DNA of 64,000 bases. Source: Mariprofundaceae bacterium. GTDB lineage: Bacteria; Pseudomonadota; Zetaproteobacteria; Mariprofundales; Mariprofundaceae. Positions 7,866-17,548 of the stretch are shown piece after piece. How positions within the stretch are numbered: the stretch's first letter is position 1; each line of letters begins with the position of its first letter. The stretch lies in contig JAJFLC010000022.1 in NCBI GenBank assembly GCA_021772895.1, positions 1 to 64,000 on the forward strand. Reading direction: 5' to 3'. A model generated the notes under the pieces. That model ran no database searches. It had not been told where the DNA came from and saw only the letters and a program-made list of their open reading frames with translations. Made by a program: the position numbers and the translations under genes.

Positions 7866-8903
7866 ATGCCCCACACACAATCGGTTGAACATATTCCTGT
7901 TCTCGCAAACGAATTCATTGATGCACTCTGCATCGATCCGGATGGCACCTACATTGATGCCACCTTTGGTCGTGGCGGGCACAGCCGTATGTTACTCAAA
8001 CGCCTCTCTTCCAAAGGACGGCTTATCGCACTCGATCGTGACCCGGATGCTGTGGCTGTGGGCAGAAAACTGGAAGCCGAAGATTCACGCTTTAAAATTT
8101 TTCACCACGATTTTGCCTCACTTGAAGAGGCTATCCATGATGCAGGATGGCATAAGGTGAGCGCAATCGGCTTCGATCTTGGCGTCTCCTCTCCGCAGTT
8201 TGACCAGCCAAATCGCGGCTTCTCATTTCAACAGAGTGGCCCGCTCGATATGCGCATGGACTTCGAACATGGTCAGCCGCTATCACAGCTTTTGAAACAC
8301 ACATCAGAAAAAGAACTGGCTCAGGTCATCCGTGATTTTGGTGATGAGCGTTACGCCATGCGAATCGCAAAAGCCATCTTGCGTGCATACAAAACCAATG
8401 AAATGAATACCACGCTTGATCTTGAAAATGCCTGTTTCCATGCTGTGCCCAAACAGGCCCGTTATGGTGGCGCCCACCCTGCCACACGCACATTTCAGGC
8501 CTTGCGCATTTGGGTCAACGATGAATATGGTCAGATCAAAACAGGTGTTCAGGCTGCGATGAAACATCTCAAACCCGGTGGGCGCCTTGCTATCATCTCA
8601 TTTCATTCCGGTGAAGATCGCCGCATTCGTGATATGATCGAAGAAGAAGTCAATGCATGCACCTGCCCGCCACAGTTTCCGATTTGTGTGTGTGGGCGTG
8701 TCGCTTCGATGCGCTGGGTGCAGAAAAAACCAATCCGTGCTTCAGAGGAAGAGATTGCCAGTAACCCGCGCAGCCGATCTTCGCTATTGCGTATTGCAGA
8801 GGCCGTTCAAGTCGATCCAAGTCAAACCGATCCAGGCCAGAATGATCCAGGCCAATCCGATGCCAAACAAATGCGTGGAAAACAAATGCGTGCAAAACAA
8901 TGA
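7866..8903 (+). CDS. rsmH: 16S rRNA (cytosine-1402-N4)-methyltransferase RsmH
   Basis: RsmH (MraW) methylates N4 of C1402 in the 16S rRNA P-site using S-adenosylmethionine. The 345-residue product opens with HIPVLANE at 9-16 and carries the SAM-binding motif DATFGRGGHS at 31-40, followed by the family's FDLGVSSPQFD and GGRLAIISFHSGEDR segments. The start is uncertain: ATG 7866 gives the usual N-terminus, but GTG 7848 in frame is possible and neither has a strong ribosome site. The last 31 residues form an unusual tail of pentapeptide repeats (QxDPG, then QMRxK) encoded by a 15-base tandem repeat. The stop overlaps the ftsL start by four bases. Confidence 0.95.
   Translation: MPHTQSVEHIPVLANEFIDALCIDPDGTYIDATFGRGGHSRMLLKRLSSKGRLIALDRDPDAVAVGRKLEAEDSRFKIFHHDFASLEEAIHDAGWHKVSAIGFDLGVSSPQFDQPNRGFSFQQSGPLDMRMDFEHGQPLSQLLKHTSEKELAQVIRDFGDERYAMRIAKAILRAYKTNEMNTTLDLENACFHAVPKQARYGGAHPATRTFQALRIWVNDEYGQIKTGVQAAMKHLKPGGRLAIISFHSGEDRRIRDMIEEEVNACTCPPQFPICVCGRVASMRWVQKKPIRASEEEIASNPRSRSSLLRIAEAVQVDPSQTDPGQNDPGQSDAKQMRGKQMRAKQ
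8808..8900 (+). repeat. 15-base tandem repeat in the 3' end of rsmH
   Basis: About six units of 15 bases begin with CAA or CAG and encode Q-x-D-P-G/S four times and Q-M-R-x-K twice, ending at the rsmH stop. The last two units (CAAATGCGTGGAAAA and CAAATGCGTGCAAAA) differ at one base. The array sits directly against the ftsL start. Confidence 0.85.
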
Positions 8904-9160
8904 ACGGCAAACTCACTGCAAGCCTTTCACTTGCATCCATTGCCATGCTTGCAGCCGGACAGGTATGGCTCTCTCATCTACGTTATGAAACCTCTTTGGA
9001 AACCTCCAGCATTCAAAAATTGCAGAGTGAGCAAAAACATAACATCCATAAACTAAACCTGGAGCTGGCCAGCCTGACCCGGCCAGAGCGTCTGCGCAAA
9101 ATCGCACAATCAGAGCTTGGTATGGCACCGCCACGCCCCATGCAGGTGATTCGCCCATGA
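8900..9160 (+). CDS. ftsL: Cell division protein FtsL
   Basis: This 86-residue bitopic membrane protein lies between rsmH and ftsI, the fixed position of ftsL. Residues about 6-22 form one membrane segment (LTASLSLASIAMLAAGQVWL). A periplasmic coiled coil rich in K, Q, E and L follows (about 30-60), then the RPERLRKIAQSELGM motif seen near the end of many FtsL proteins. In the divisome FtsL joins FtsB and FtsQ and activates FtsW-FtsI. It overlaps both neighbours by four bases (ATGA), so it is coupled to them. FtsL is poorly conserved in sequence; the call rests on topology, motif and position. Confidence 0.88.
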   Translation: MNGKLTASLSLASIAMLAAGQVWLSHLRYETSLETSSIQKLQSEQKHNIHKLNLELASLTRPERLRKIAQSELGMAPPRPMQVIRP

Positions 9161-11058
9161 GTTCTTCTGCAAATGATTCTTCCATGGGAAAAACGGAGAA
9201 CGTCTACATTCGCCGTCGCCTTGAAGCGGTGGCAGGACTCATGGCCATTGGTTTTTTGATCCTATCCATTCGTGCGGTTGATCTGCACTGGATTCAATCT
9301 GAAGCGCTGAAGAGTGCAGCAGACAAACAACGATACCGCCAGTTTGAAACGACGGCACCACGCGGGCCCATTGTTGATGTGAATGGACGTACACTGGCGG
9401 AAAGTGTCGAGGTGCCATCCATTGCTGCGATTGCACATGAAGTGCCGGATGAAAGAATCTCTGAATTGGCCCGCGCGCTGGGTCTGAATGTAAAAAAACT
9501 ACAAAAGAAGCTTCATAACAAACAAGGTTTTGTCTGGTTATCCCGTCTGGTCTCCCCTGCAACTGCCGGAAAAGTCATGGCACTGAACATTGAAGGTATT
9601 CGTCAGGAAAGTGAATGGCGGCGTTATCATCCGCTTGGGCCTGAAATCGGCCACCTGTTAGGATTTGTTGGCATTGATGGAAGTGGCCTTGAAGGTGTTG
9701 AGCGTAATTACAATGATACACTCGCAGGAAAACCGGGCATTCAACAGGTTCAACGTGATGCCCGTGGACACTCACTGCCCGGTGGCATCTGGTTGAAAAA
9801 GCCGGCAATCGGTCAAAAACTTCATCTCTCTCTCGACAGTACCATTCAAAGCATTGCTTATGCAGCACTGGCTGATGGCGTTCGCAGGCAAGATGCCAAA
9901 GGTGGCTCGGTGGTTGTGATGCGGCCTGCTGATGGTGCAGTGGTTGCGATGGCCAACTGGCCGGGTTTCAACCCCAATAATTTTGGTCAATACAAACCCG
10001 GGCAATGGCGCAACCGCGTGATTACCGATGTGTTTGAACCGGGTTCCACGTTAAAACCCTTTACCGTTGCAGCGGCTTTGAAAACCGGAAAATGGAAACC
10101 TGAATCCAAAGTTTTTTGTGAAAATGGTAACTATCAGGTTGCGGACTACACCATCCATGATGATCACGAAGAAGGCTGGCTGGATATGACAGGCCTTATT
10201 GCACGTTCCAGCAATATTGGTGCGGCCAAGGTGGCTCTCGATATCGGCCCTGAACAGCTTTACAACACATTAACCGATGTAGGTTTCAAACGTCGAAGTG
10301 GCATCGGATTAGGTGGAGAATCGCCTGGTATCATACCCTCAATAGGGCGATGGGGCCCGGTTGAAACAGCCAATATCGCCTTTGGTCAAGGCATTGCGGT
10401 TACGCCGTTGCAGCTTGCAACGGCCTTTTGCGTTTTGGCAAATGATGGTTATTACGTAGCGCCCAAACTTCTGGCAAATAAAACCGGGTCGACACGCAAA
10501 CGTGTGATAAGTGAAAGAGATGCCCGCACAATACGCGCCATGCTTGAAGCCGCTACTGGCCCGGAAGGAACTGGCAGCCTTGCCGTTCCGGCCGGTTACC
10601 GGGTTGCCGGAAAAACGGGTACAGCCCAGAAACCAAGCGCCGATGGCAGTTATGCTAATGATAAATTCACGGCAGTGTTTGCAGGCATGGCACCCGCCAA
10701 CAACCCTGAGCTGGTAGTAATTGTGGTGATCGATGAGCCACAAAAATCAATTTATGGTGGTCAGGTTGCAGCACCCGTATTTCGCAATATTGTAGCTACG
10801 GCGCTTCCTTACCTTGGCATTTCACCCACACAAACTGAAGCCCCTGCCTGGAGTGTGGCACACGCTTCGGCAGAGTCTGACAATATCGTATCCAAACAAT
10901 CGCTTTTACGCCTCTCTCTCAGAGAAGCCCGGCACATTGCTTCGGCCAAAGGTTTGCAGCTTCGCACCCATGGCACAGGTTGGGTCAGTCGCCAGAAACC
11001 ACTCTCTTTTGCATCGTTGCAAGCAGGCGATGTGGTGGAGGTATGGCTGAATGAGTGA
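9157..11058 (+). CDS. ftsI: Septal peptidoglycan transpeptidase FtsI (PBP3), with PASTA-like tail
   Basis: FtsI cross-links septal peptidoglycan together with FtsW. The 633-residue product has a short cytoplasmic N-terminus, a membrane anchor near 25-45, a pedestal domain, and a transpeptidase domain with SxxK at 297-300 (STLK, nucleophile Ser297), SxN at 351-353 (SSN) and KTG at 486-488. After the catalytic domain, residues about 580-633 look like a PASTA domain (LREARHIASAKGLQL ... GDVVEVWLNE). PASTA tails occur in Spo-type and some proteobacterial FtsI proteins but not in E. coli PBP3. It overlaps ftsL by four bases and murE by eight. Confidence 0.95.
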   Translation: MSSSANDSSMGKTENVYIRRRLEAVAGLMAIGFLILSIRAVDLHWIQSEALKSAADKQRYRQFETTAPRGPIVDVNGRTLAESVEVPSIAAIAHEVPDERISELARALGLNVKKLQKKLHNKQGFVWLSRLVSPATAGKVMALNIEGIRQESEWRRYHPLGPEIGHLLGFVGIDGSGLEGVERNYNDTLAGKPGIQQVQRDARGHSLPGGIWLKKPAIGQKLHLSLDSTIQSIAYAALADGVRRQDAKGGSVVVMRPADGAVVAMANWPGFNPNNFGQYKPGQWRNRVITDVFEPGSTLKPFTVAAALKTGKWKPESKVFCENGNYQVADYTIHDDHEEGWLDMTGLIARSSNIGAAKVALDIGPEQLYNTLTDVGFKRRSGIGLGGESPGIIPSIGRWGPVETANIAFGQGIAVTPLQLATAFCVLANDGYYVAPKLLANKTGSTRKRVISERDARTIRAMLEAATGPEGTGSLAVPAGYRVAGKTGTAQKPSADGSYANDKFTAVFAGMAPANNPELVVIVVIDEPQKSIYGGQVAAPVFRNIVATALPYLGISPTQTEAPAWSVAHASAESDNIVSKQSLLRLSLREARHIASAKGLQLRTHGTGWVSRQKPLSFASLQAGDVVEVWLNE

Positions 11059-12562
11059 ATCGATGTCTGTATCCAGAATTGCGTTCAAACCACGAAAGCT
11101 TTCCAAACTTTCCAAGGTTCGCCCCTCTTCTGATGTCAACATTTCCGGTATTTGTGATGATTCACGTTTGATTCAGCACGGCGATGCCTTTCTCTGCATG
11201 CCTCGCACGGCAACCGATGCTGAAACCTTTGCCAACAAAGCCATGGAAAACGGCGCGGTTGCAATTATCTCAGTGGCCAAGCCACTCAGTGTTGATCTGC
11301 CCCTCTTGCAACTTCCAAATATGGATGCAGTCGGTGAATTACTGCGCAAACTTCTTGGTAGAAAAGCCTCAGACATCAACTGCATTGGCATCACCGGAAC
11401 AGATGGAAAAACAAGCATTGCATGGATGTTGCGAGAGGCGCTATCGCGCCGTTTTGATACTGTCTGGTCAACAGGCACGTTAGGGCTTGTCCGCAATAGT
11501 TCGAATATTTCAAATATTGGCAATACCACGCCTTCACTCATCACGTCACACCGCCTGCTCCAATCTGCCGTACAGGAAGATGTGGATGCGCTGGTCATGG
11601 AAATTTCGTCCCATGGCATTGAGCAGGAGCGTATTGCCGGGCTACCTATCAACACTGCGATCTGGAGTAATCTTGGCCATGATCACTTACAGGATCATGG
11701 TGGTTTTGAACCTTACGGGGATTTAAAGAAGCAATTTGTTACACGCACAGTTCAACAGGGTGGTATCGCCATCTGCAATGCCGATGATAAAATCATGCGC
11801 AAGCTCATGGCCAACACACCGGCACACTGGTATGCCCATGGTCTTTATGTCGGCGATGCTGATGAAACCATTAAACTCACATGGGAGCAGGAACTTCCCG
11901 GCATGGTCCGTTTTTCTTATCAAGGCAAAGAAATTCGTATCGAGGATATTCCGGTCGGAGACTTTCATGCTGAAAACCTTGCCGCAGTCGCACTGACACT
12001 CCTCAGTCGATTCGATGTTAAATTTGATGAACTCCCCGAATTTTTAAATAGCATGAGTGCCCCACCGGGTCGCATGCAGGCACTGGATATCGCGCGCTGG
12101 CAGGTTTTTATCGACTATGCCCATACACCGGAAGCGCTTTCTCGTTGTCTGGAAACTGCACGCAAGTTAACCCGCAATCGTCTGATGGTTGTGTTTGGCT
12201 GTGGTGGCAATCGTGATAGAGAAAAAAGACCTGAGATGGGCCGTGTTGCAGTGGAGACCGCAGACTGTGTCTGGATCACTTCAGATAACCCACGCAATGA
12301 ACTTCCTGAAGTGATTGCATCTGAAATTGAAAATGGCATGCGCAAACCCTATCCGGCAGAAGTTTTTCTTGAGCTTGATCGCAAACAGGCCATCACGGAT
12401 GCCATCGAAGCCATGCGCCCCGGTGATCTGCTTGTAATTGCAGGTAAAGGGCACGAAGCCTATATGGAGATTGAAGACCGTCGTTTTGAGTGGAGCGATT
12501 TCACTATCGCAGAGCAATGCCTGCATCACAAAGAAGATCAAAGGATGCAGCTATGCGCTTAA
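11051..12562 (+). CDS. murE: UDP-MurNAc-tripeptide synthetase MurE (meso-diaminopimelate type)
   Basis: MurE adds the third amino acid to UDP-MurNAc-L-Ala-D-Glu in the cytoplasm, using ATP. The 503-residue protein has the Mur-ligase P-loop GTDGKTS at 116-122, the central EISSHGIEQERI segment, and DNPR at 412-415, which in this family selects meso-diaminopimelate rather than lysine. This supports a Gram-negative type wall. The start at 11051 lies inside the ftsI end; a second ATG at 11063 is also possible. It overlaps murF by 10 bases. Confidence 0.96.
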   Translation: MSESMSVSRIAFKPRKLSKLSKVRPSSDVNISGICDDSRLIQHGDAFLCMPRTATDAETFANKAMENGAVAIISVAKPLSVDLPLLQLPNMDAVGELLRKLLGRKASDINCIGITGTDGKTSIAWMLREALSRRFDTVWSTGTLGLVRNSSNISNIGNTTPSLITSHRLLQSAVQEDVDALVMEISSHGIEQERIAGLPINTAIWSNLGHDHLQDHGGFEPYGDLKKQFVTRTVQQGGIAICNADDKIMRKLMANTPAHWYAHGLYVGDADETIKLTWEQELPGMVRFSYQGKEIRIEDIPVGDFHAENLAAVALTLLSRFDVKFDELPEFLNSMSAPPGRMQALDIARWQVFIDYAHTPEALSRCLETARKLTRNRLMVVFGCGGNRDREKRPEMGRVAVETADCVWITSDNPRNELPEVIASEIENGMRKPYPAEVFLELDRKQAITDAIEAMRPGDLLVIAGKGHEAYMEIEDRRFEWSDFTIAEQCLHHKEDQRMQLCA

Positions 12563-13950
12563 GCAGCATCGAACTCCAGAAAGCCACAGGTGGTCACTGG
12601 CATAAAGGTATGCCGGAATCCATCAGCGGTATCAGTACAGACACAAGAAAATTTATTGAAGGCCACGCTTTTCTTGCGCTTCGTGGTCCAAATTTTGATG
12701 GCCATCGTTTTGCAGAACAGATCGTTTCAAAAGCCCATGCACTGATAGGCGATGAGCAAGGGGCACCACTCTGGGAACATTTCACAGCCCCTCAACTCAG
12801 GGTTGAAGATACGCTGACTGCACTGGGAGATATTGCCAATGCATGGCGCAATCGCTTAAGCCAAACCACCGTAATTGCCATCACCGGCTCATATGGCAAG
12901 ACCACAGTTCGTTCCATGTTATCACATATCTTTAACGCGCTTGGTATTTGTACTGCAGCAACCCATGCCAACCTGAATAACCTGATTGGTGTACCCACCA
13001 CGCTTCTGGGCATTGATGAATCTGCCGAAGTGGCGCTGATCGAATGTGGCATCAGCGAACCGGGTGAAATGGGACGTCTTTCACAGATTGTACAGCCTGA
13101 TGTTGCGGTTATTACAGGCATCAGTGAGGCGCACAGTTCTGGACTTGGTGGTATTGAAGGGATAGCTCGCGAGAAAAGAGAACTTATTTCTCATCTTTTA
13201 CCGCAAGGGTGGTGCGTGTTCGGTTCTAACGTATCGCAACAATTCAAGGGTCAGGATATCCCTCATACGGCTATCGACATGGATACAACCGATGCCGATG
13301 TTGTACAGTGGAAACTTGAAGGGCAACAGCTGCAATTATTTACAGCCCGGGAAAAAGCCACGCTGACTCTCTCTCTCCCGGCCAGACACTGGGCAGCCAA
13401 CATAGCACTTTCTGCAACCATTGTACTGAAATACTTCAGGGAGAAGACAAACAGGCAGACTCAGCAGCAAGCCCCTCAAATGATGCCGAATCTACAGAAG
13501 ATCGCAGACACGCTTTCGAGCTGGAAAGCTGTTGACGGGCGTATGGCAACTGTTATTGGAGCCAACGGCATCACTATTCTGGATGACAGCTACAATGCTA
13601 ACCCTGCCTCCATGCAAGCCGCATTGGATACACTGTCACAGCTAACTGGTCATAAAACCGCAATCATTGGTGATATGGCAGAGTTGGAATATTCAGCACA
13701 AGCCCATGCAGATCTCGACGTTTCCAATATCGACAGACTGATTCTGATCGGTCATGAGATTCAAACATTGAAAACAAGTCACCCTGAAGCCCTTTGGTTC
13801 AAAACAACCGATAGAGCACTGGAATGGATCAAGGCTAACCTGAACAGCTTTGGAGATAATCACACCGTGCTGATTAAAGCTTCCAGAAGCATGCATCTGG
13901 ATCGCATCGTTCGTGCGATGGTGAGTCAGGAGGGCATTCATGCTCTATAA
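12553..13950 (+). CDS. murF: UDP-MurNAc-tripeptide:D-Ala-D-Ala ligase MurF
   Basis: MurF attaches D-Ala-D-Ala to UDP-MurNAc-tripeptide, the last cytoplasmic nucleotide-precursor step. The 465-residue product has the P-loop TGSYGKTT (111-118), the ATHANLNNLIGVP segment and ILDDSYNANPASM, all typical of MurF. The ATG at 12553 is chosen over the open frame from 12490 because AAGGA lies about 7 bases before it and the product then begins MRLSSIELQK, as in homologues. It overlaps murE by 10 bases and mraY by 11. Confidence 0.95.
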   Translation: MRLSSIELQKATGGHWHKGMPESISGISTDTRKFIEGHAFLALRGPNFDGHRFAEQIVSKAHALIGDEQGAPLWEHFTAPQLRVEDTLTALGDIANAWRNRLSQTTVIAITGSYGKTTVRSMLSHIFNALGICTAATHANLNNLIGVPTTLLGIDESAEVALIECGISEPGEMGRLSQIVQPDVAVITGISEAHSSGLGGIEGIAREKRELISHLLPQGWCVFGSNVSQQFKGQDIPHTAIDMDTTDADVVQWKLEGQQLQLFTAREKATLTLSLPARHWAANIALSATIVLKYFREKTNRQTQQQAPQMMPNLQKIADTLSSWKAVDGRMATVIGANGITILDDSYNANPASMQAALDTLSQLTGHKTAIIGDMAELEYSAQAHADLDVSNIDRLILIGHEIQTLKTSHPEALWFKTTDRALEWIKANLNSFGDNHTVLIKASRSMHLDRIVRAMVSQEGIHAL

Positions 13951-15010
13951 TCTTCTCTATCCACTGGCTGACCAGTACTCCATTTTCAACCTGTTCCAAT
14001 ACATCACCTTCCGCACCGTCTATGCGCTGCTCACTTCGCTCATTCTGTGCTGGGTGATTGGGCCCTTCTTTATCCGTTGGTTGAAGACCCGGCAAGGCAA
14101 AGGGCAACCGATCAGAGATGATGGCCCACAAAGCCATTTGGTTAAACAGGGCACGCCCACCATGGGAGGGCTGCTGATCCTGCTCACCTTCACTCTTTCG
14201 ACACTTCTTTGGGCTGATCTCTCCAATTATTTCATCTGGCTTGGCCTGATGTTAACACTGGGTTATGGACTGATTGGCTGGCTCGATGATCACCTGAAAC
14301 TCAGCAAAGAGAGCCCTAAAGGCCTGGCAGGAAAATGGAAGCTACTCTTACAGCTTCTGTTTGGAGGCATTGCCGCTGTAGGTCTCTATCAAATGACTGA
14401 ACCGATGGTTGATATTCCTTTTTTCAATATCCAATGGGAAATGGGTTTATGGTACCCACTGTTCATCATTTTTGTTTTGATCGGAACTTCCAATGCTGTG
14501 AACTTAACCGATGGCCTGGACGGTCTGGCTGTCACGCCAACCTTCATGGTAGCCACGGCCCTTGCCGTGGTTGTATATCTGTCAGGTCATGCGCAATTTT
14601 CAAACTACTTAATGATTCCATACGTTCCCGGTGCAGGCGAACTGACTGTGTTCTGTGGTGCCATGGTGGGTGCATGCCTTGGTTTTTTATGGTTCAACAC
14701 TTACCCGGCTCAGGTTTTCATGGGTGATGTCGGCGCACTGGCGTTGGGCGGTGCCCTTGGGTTTGTCGCCTGCGCCGTGCATCAACAGTTCCTGCTTGCC
14801 ATTGCCGGAGGTGTTTTTGTTCTCGAAGCGGTTTCAGTGATTGTACAGGTCGCCTCATTCAAATTGACGGGAAAACGTGTTTTCCGCATGGCTCCGATCC
14901 ATCATCATTATGAGCTCAAAGGCTGGGCAGAGCCTAAAGTCATTGTCCGTTTCTGGATTATTTCACTTATTCTTGCGCTCGTGGCTTTGTCCACGTTGAA
15001 AATACGGTAA
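13940..15010 (+). CDS. mraY: Phospho-MurNAc-pentapeptide transferase MraY
   Basis: MraY moves phospho-MurNAc-pentapeptide from UDP to undecaprenyl phosphate in the inner membrane to make lipid I. The 356-residue, ten-helix protein carries the family signatures QPIRDDGPQSHLVKQGTPTM, NAVNLTDGLDGLA (metal and substrate Asp), the MGDVGALALGG loop and the HHHYELKGWAEPKV histidine loop. Length and order are as in E. coli. The start overlaps the end of murF. An eight-base gap then leads to murD. Confidence 0.97.
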   Translation: MLYNLLYPLADQYSIFNLFQYITFRTVYALLTSLILCWVIGPFFIRWLKTRQGKGQPIRDDGPQSHLVKQGTPTMGGLLILLTFTLSTLLWADLSNYFIWLGLMLTLGYGLIGWLDDHLKLSKESPKGLAGKWKLLLQLLFGGIAAVGLYQMTEPMVDIPFFNIQWEMGLWYPLFIIFVLIGTSNAVNLTDGLDGLAVTPTFMVATALAVVVYLSGHAQFSNYLMIPYVPGAGELTVFCGAMVGACLGFLWFNTYPAQVFMGDVGALALGGALGFVACAVHQQFLLAIAGGVFVLEAVSVIVQVASFKLTGKRVFRMAPIHHHYELKGWAEPKVIVRFWIISLILALVALSTLKIR

Positions 15011-15017
15011 TGACAAC

Positions 15018-16406
15018 ATGAACATCCAAAGACAAAAAATCGCCATTATGGGCATGGGGAAAACAGGGCAATCACTTGCACGTTTTCTGTTGCGCCATGG
15101 TGAAATATGCGAAGGCTTTGATGAACATAAAATCAAGTTGCCTGATGGTCCTGGACTTCCTATGCATATCGGCCCTTTTACTGCCGACACATTGAGCCAA
15201 TACGATCTGGTTGCCGTCAGCCCGGGCATTCGCTGGTCAAATCCGGTGCTTGCGGTACTCAGAGAAAAAGGCGTTCCGGTCACAAGTGATCTGGATATTT
15301 TTCTGAATCATTATACGGGTGCTATCATTGCTTTCACCGGAACCAATGGCAAAACAACCACCACCCATCTGGTTAATATTATGCTTGAAACCTTGCCCGG
15401 TGGTATTGATGCCGGTGGCAATATTGGCACGCCAATGCTTGAGCTTCTTCAGGATGAAGAACAACCAGCACGTGTTGCATTGGAGCTTTCGAGTTTTCAA
15501 TTGGAACGCAGCAATCGCATTAAACCGGATTGGGCTGTGTTGCTCAATTTCCAATCTGACCACGCTGATACACACAGCAGTAAAGATGAATACCTTGCTG
15601 CTAAACTTCGAATATTTGAACTGCAGGGCGCAGGTGATACTGCCATGCTTCCTGCCGATTCTGAGTGGAATGATCTGGCAACGCAATTACAAAACAGGGA
15701 CGTTCGCACCCTTCGTTTTGGTTATTGCAATGAGAATGATTCAGAATCAGATATGTTGACTGCGGGTATCATGGAAACCTCGAATGGCCCTGCGCTATTC
15801 TGGCTGCAACACGAGCAACGTCAGTTGATCCCTTGCGAACAAATTCCTGCACGGGGAACACATCAGCATATGAACATGGCTGTCGCAGCTCAGGCTGCCG
15901 CTGATTATGGCGTAAGCCCGGAAGTGATTCGTGAAACCATGCTTTGTTTTCGTGGGCTTAAACATCGACTGGAACACATTTGCATGACCGCAGGAAAAGA
16001 CTGGTACGATGATTCCAAGGCCACCAATCCTGATGCTGCGATTGCGGCTCTCAATTCATTTGAAAAAACCGTCTGGATCTGTGGCGGTTTAAGAAAAGAT
16101 CTTGACCTTACTGCACTCGTTCCTGTGGCCCATGAACATGTTGTGCATGCCTTTGTGATTGGAAAAGAGACCCGTGCCTACACCGAAATGCTGGAAGAGG
16201 CCGGTGTCCCATACAAAGTTGCCGGAAATATTCAGCGTGCCGTGTCCATGGCATCACAATGTCAGGGCGATGATCCTGTACTGCTTTCTCCCGCAGCAGC
16301 CAGTCAGGATCAGTTCGCAGATTATGTAGAGCGTGGCTGCGCATTTGCCAACGCTGCTCAGCAACTGAGAAGCGCTCATGGCAGTATACGTGGAGGCACA
16401 GCATGA
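15018..16406 (+). CDS. murD: UDP-MurNAc-L-alanine:D-glutamate ligase MurD
   Basis: MurD adds D-Glu to UDP-MurNAc-L-Ala with ATP. The 462-residue product starts with a Rossmann-like MGMGKTGQS (11-19), then the P-loop GTNGKTTT (108-115), ELSSFQLE, and the C-terminal-domain ASQDQFADYVERG motif seen in MurD. Its place between mraY and ftsW is the classical one. The stop overlaps the ftsW start by four bases. Confidence 0.95.
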   Translation: MNIQRQKIAIMGMGKTGQSLARFLLRHGEICEGFDEHKIKLPDGPGLPMHIGPFTADTLSQYDLVAVSPGIRWSNPVLAVLREKGVPVTSDLDIFLNHYTGAIIAFTGTNGKTTTTHLVNIMLETLPGGIDAGGNIGTPMLELLQDEEQPARVALELSSFQLERSNRIKPDWAVLLNFQSDHADTHSSKDEYLAAKLRIFELQGAGDTAMLPADSEWNDLATQLQNRDVRTLRFGYCNENDSESDMLTAGIMETSNGPALFWLQHEQRQLIPCEQIPARGTHQHMNMAVAAQAAADYGVSPEVIRETMLCFRGLKHRLEHICMTAGKDWYDDSKATNPDAAIAALNSFEKTVWICGGLRKDLDLTALVPVAHEHVVHAFVIGKETRAYTEMLEEAGVPYKVAGNIQRAVSMASQCQGDDPVLLSPAAASQDQFADYVERGCAFANAAQQLRSAHGSIRGGTA

Positions 16407-17548
16407 ATCGCCGTATCGCACCTCCCGACCCTGTAATCAGCAGCGCTGTACTGCTGCTTATGCTGCTCAGTGCCATTATGATCGGCAGTGCCAGTCTCAG
16501 TATAGCCGAAGTTCGTTATGGTGATTCCTTGCGAATTATTTCTCACTGGATGATCTATATCCCTATCGGTCTCGTGATTGCATGGGCTATTTCATCTGTG
16601 CATCCAGACTGGTTAAAAGCGGCAAGTCTGCCACTGCTCGGTATTTTTCTATTACTCATGTTTGCTGTGCTGCTGTTTGGTATTGAAATCAATGGCGCAA
16701 CCCGCTGGTTCTCACTGGCAGGCATGACGCTGCAACCTGTCGAACTCTTCAAACCTGCCATCATTCTGTACATGGCATATTACATCGCTGCATTTCCTGA
16801 ACGTCTAAAAAGTTTCTCAGCAGGCCTTGCTCCCATGCTTGTCGTGCTTTGCGCAGCGGCTACGCTGCTATTGCTTCAGCCGGACTTTGGCAATGCCGTT
16901 TTGCTTGTCATGGTAACATTCTGCATATGGTTTGTAGGCGGTGTACCTTTGCGTCACCTGTTTGCTCTGGTAGCGATCACCATTCCAATCGGGCTGCTTG
17001 GTATCCTTGCGGAACCTTATCGAGCCAAAAGGTTCTTCAGTTTTACCGACCCGTGGGCTGATCCGTTTGGCAGTGGTTATCAACTGGTTCAGTCTATGAT
17101 TGCATTTGGCAGTGGTGGTTTATCAGGAAGCGGCCTCGGACAAGGCGTACAGAAACTTTTTTATCTGCCGGAAGCATTCACCGATTTCATCGCAGCCGTG
17201 CTTGCCGAAGAGCTTGGGCTTGCCGGAACACTGGCACTGATCATTATCTTTGCTGTGTTGATCTGGCGCAGCCTGCAAATCGCCATGCATGCCAATGAAA
17301 CATTTGAACGTCTGCTGGTATTGGGTTGCACACTTCTTATCGCCATCTCATGTATGATCAATCTGGGCGCTGTGATGGGCATTTTACCCACCAAGGGCAT
17401 GCCCATCCCATTTTTCTCCTACGGTGGCAGTGCACTTTTTGGTAATTGTATCCTGATTGGAATGATTCTTTCTGTTCAGCGCCACCAGTCTGAAAACAGC
17501 GCTGAGCAGCATCTTCAGAACAGTCGAAAAATCGAGGCCATTGTATGA
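16403..17548 (+). CDS. ftsW: Septal peptidoglycan polymerase FtsW (SEDS family)
   Basis: FtsW is the SEDS-family glycosyltransferase that polymerises lipid II at the septum with FtsI. The 381-residue protein has about ten membrane helices and SEDS landmarks: GATRWFSLAGMTLQPVELFK, QPDFGNA, the RAKRFFSFTDPWADPFGSGY loop, LAEELG (catalytic-site Asp/Glu region) and PIPFFSYGGSAL. It overlaps murD and murG by four bases each. Confidence 0.96.
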   Translation: MNRRIAPPDPVISSAVLLLMLLSAIMIGSASLSIAEVRYGDSLRIISHWMIYIPIGLVIAWAISSVHPDWLKAASLPLLGIFLLLMFAVLLFGIEINGATRWFSLAGMTLQPVELFKPAIILYMAYYIAAFPERLKSFSAGLAPMLVVLCAAATLLLLQPDFGNAVLLVMVTFCIWFVGGVPLRHLFALVAITIPIGLLGILAEPYRAKRFFSFTDPWADPFGSGYQLVQSMIAFGSGGLSGSGLGQGVQKLFYLPEAFTDFIAAVLAEELGLAGTLALIIIFAVLIWRSLQIAMHANETFERLLVLGCTLLIAISCMINLGAVMGILPTKGMPIPFFSYGGSALFGNCILIGMILSVQRHQSENSAEQHLQNSRKIEAIV

